DNA from: an uncultured Helcococcus sp.
Lineage (GTDB): Bacteria; Bacillota; Clostridia; Tissierellales; Peptoniphilaceae
DNA: 64,000 bases
Direction of reading: 5' to 3'
Assembly (NCBI GenBank): GCA_937926545.1
Contig: CALAZW010000066.1
Location: 1 to 64,000, forward strand
Below the pieces are notes generated by a model. It was not told the DNA's origin, searched no databases, and worked only from the letters and a program-made list of their open reading frames with translations. The position numbers and the translations under genes were made by a program. The first letter of the stretch is position 1. The number at the start of each line of letters is the position of its first letter. This document shows positions 63,933 through 64,000 of the stretch, piece after piece.

Positions 63933-64000
63933 TAGAAAAATCAAATTATTAGCTCCAATGTCTGGAGAATTAATTGACCTGAGCAAGGTGAAGGATATTA
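63919..64000 (+). CDS. PTS glucose-family EIIA component (partial, runs off the right edge)
   Basis: The first 27 residues include K-L-L-A-P-M-S-G-E-L-I-D-L-S-K-V, the start of a Crr-type EIIA domain, which passes phosphate from HPr to EIIB. The phospho-histidine lies beyond the window. GGAGG is placed before the ATG. It would supply the EIIA missing from the EIIBC permease upstream. Confidence 0.85.
   Translation, partial: MGLFSRKIKLLAPMSGELIDLSKVKDI

Overview
The window is a gene-dense, AT-rich stretch of chromosome from a low-GC Gram-positive anaerobe. The gene set points to a non-sporulating member of the Tissierellia, most likely a Peptoniphilaceae-type anaerobic coccus. The reasons are the Firmicutes-type gene clusters (asp23-yloV, alaS-ireB-ruvX, the mraZ division cluster, rqcP-divIC-tilS-hpt-ftsH), a T-box leader on leuS, amino-acid fermentation genes (aspA, fumC) and the absence of sporulation genes where spore-formers carry them (yabP/yabQ between rqcP and divIC). 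The family-level placement is inference. No rRNA, tRNA, CRISPR array, prophage or insertion sequence was seen. Most genes lie on the minus strand, so that is probably the leading strand here.

Layout. 1-0.7 kb: asp23-yloV (partial) divergent from rpmB, from two promoters that appear to share one palindromic -35 box. 0.7-3.7 kb: divergent fumC and aspA. 3.7-8.3 kb: a pseudouridine synthase, response regulator, sensor kinase and lipoprotein operon. 8.4 kb: a lone membrane-anchored MltG/YceG-like domain. 8.7-22.3 kb: one very long probable operon, alaS-ireB-ruvX-DUF1292-rnj-trmR-trhP-yitT-cvfB-parvulin-pepD-DUF1292(His/Cys-rich tail)-radical SAM-P-loop ATPase-DUF6648-like. 22.3-24.5 kb: an IscR-like Rrf2 regulator, a second YitT protein and sfsA. 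24.5-31.7 kb: murT, leuS with its T-box, asnS, rarA, nrdR. 31.7-40.5 kb: a compact division/cell-wall cluster (mraZ-rsmH-ftsL-PBP2-mraY-murD-ftsW-ftsZ) with four MraZ boxes upstream. 40.6-44.6 kb: hflX-yigZ-yebC-DUF1461-lgt. 44.9-49.9 kb: a large class A PBP followed by a two-component system. 50-60.2 kb: an eleven-gene probable operon rqcP-divIC-tilS-hpt-ftsH-unknown-pyrG-panT-coaX-dusB-MATE. 60.3-64 kb: dinB, then a glucose/GlcNAc-type PTS locus (IIBC, a DUF7916-like TIM-barrel protein and the start of IIA).

The genes are mostly core housekeeping: cell-wall synthesis and division, translation and tRNA modification (trhP+trmR, tilS, dusB, RluD-like), RNA turnover (RNase J) and protein quality control. 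The least ordinary items are the DUF1292 protein with a 68-residue His/Cys-rich tail, the shared -35 box of asp23 and rpmB, the helically phased MraZ operator, a structured leader before the putative pantothenate transporter, a class A PBP with a repeat-bearing insertion, murT without gatD, and the orphan YceG-like protein. I did not find a convincing new multi-gene defence or mobile system. Promoters, hairpins and start codons were read by eye and no software was run.
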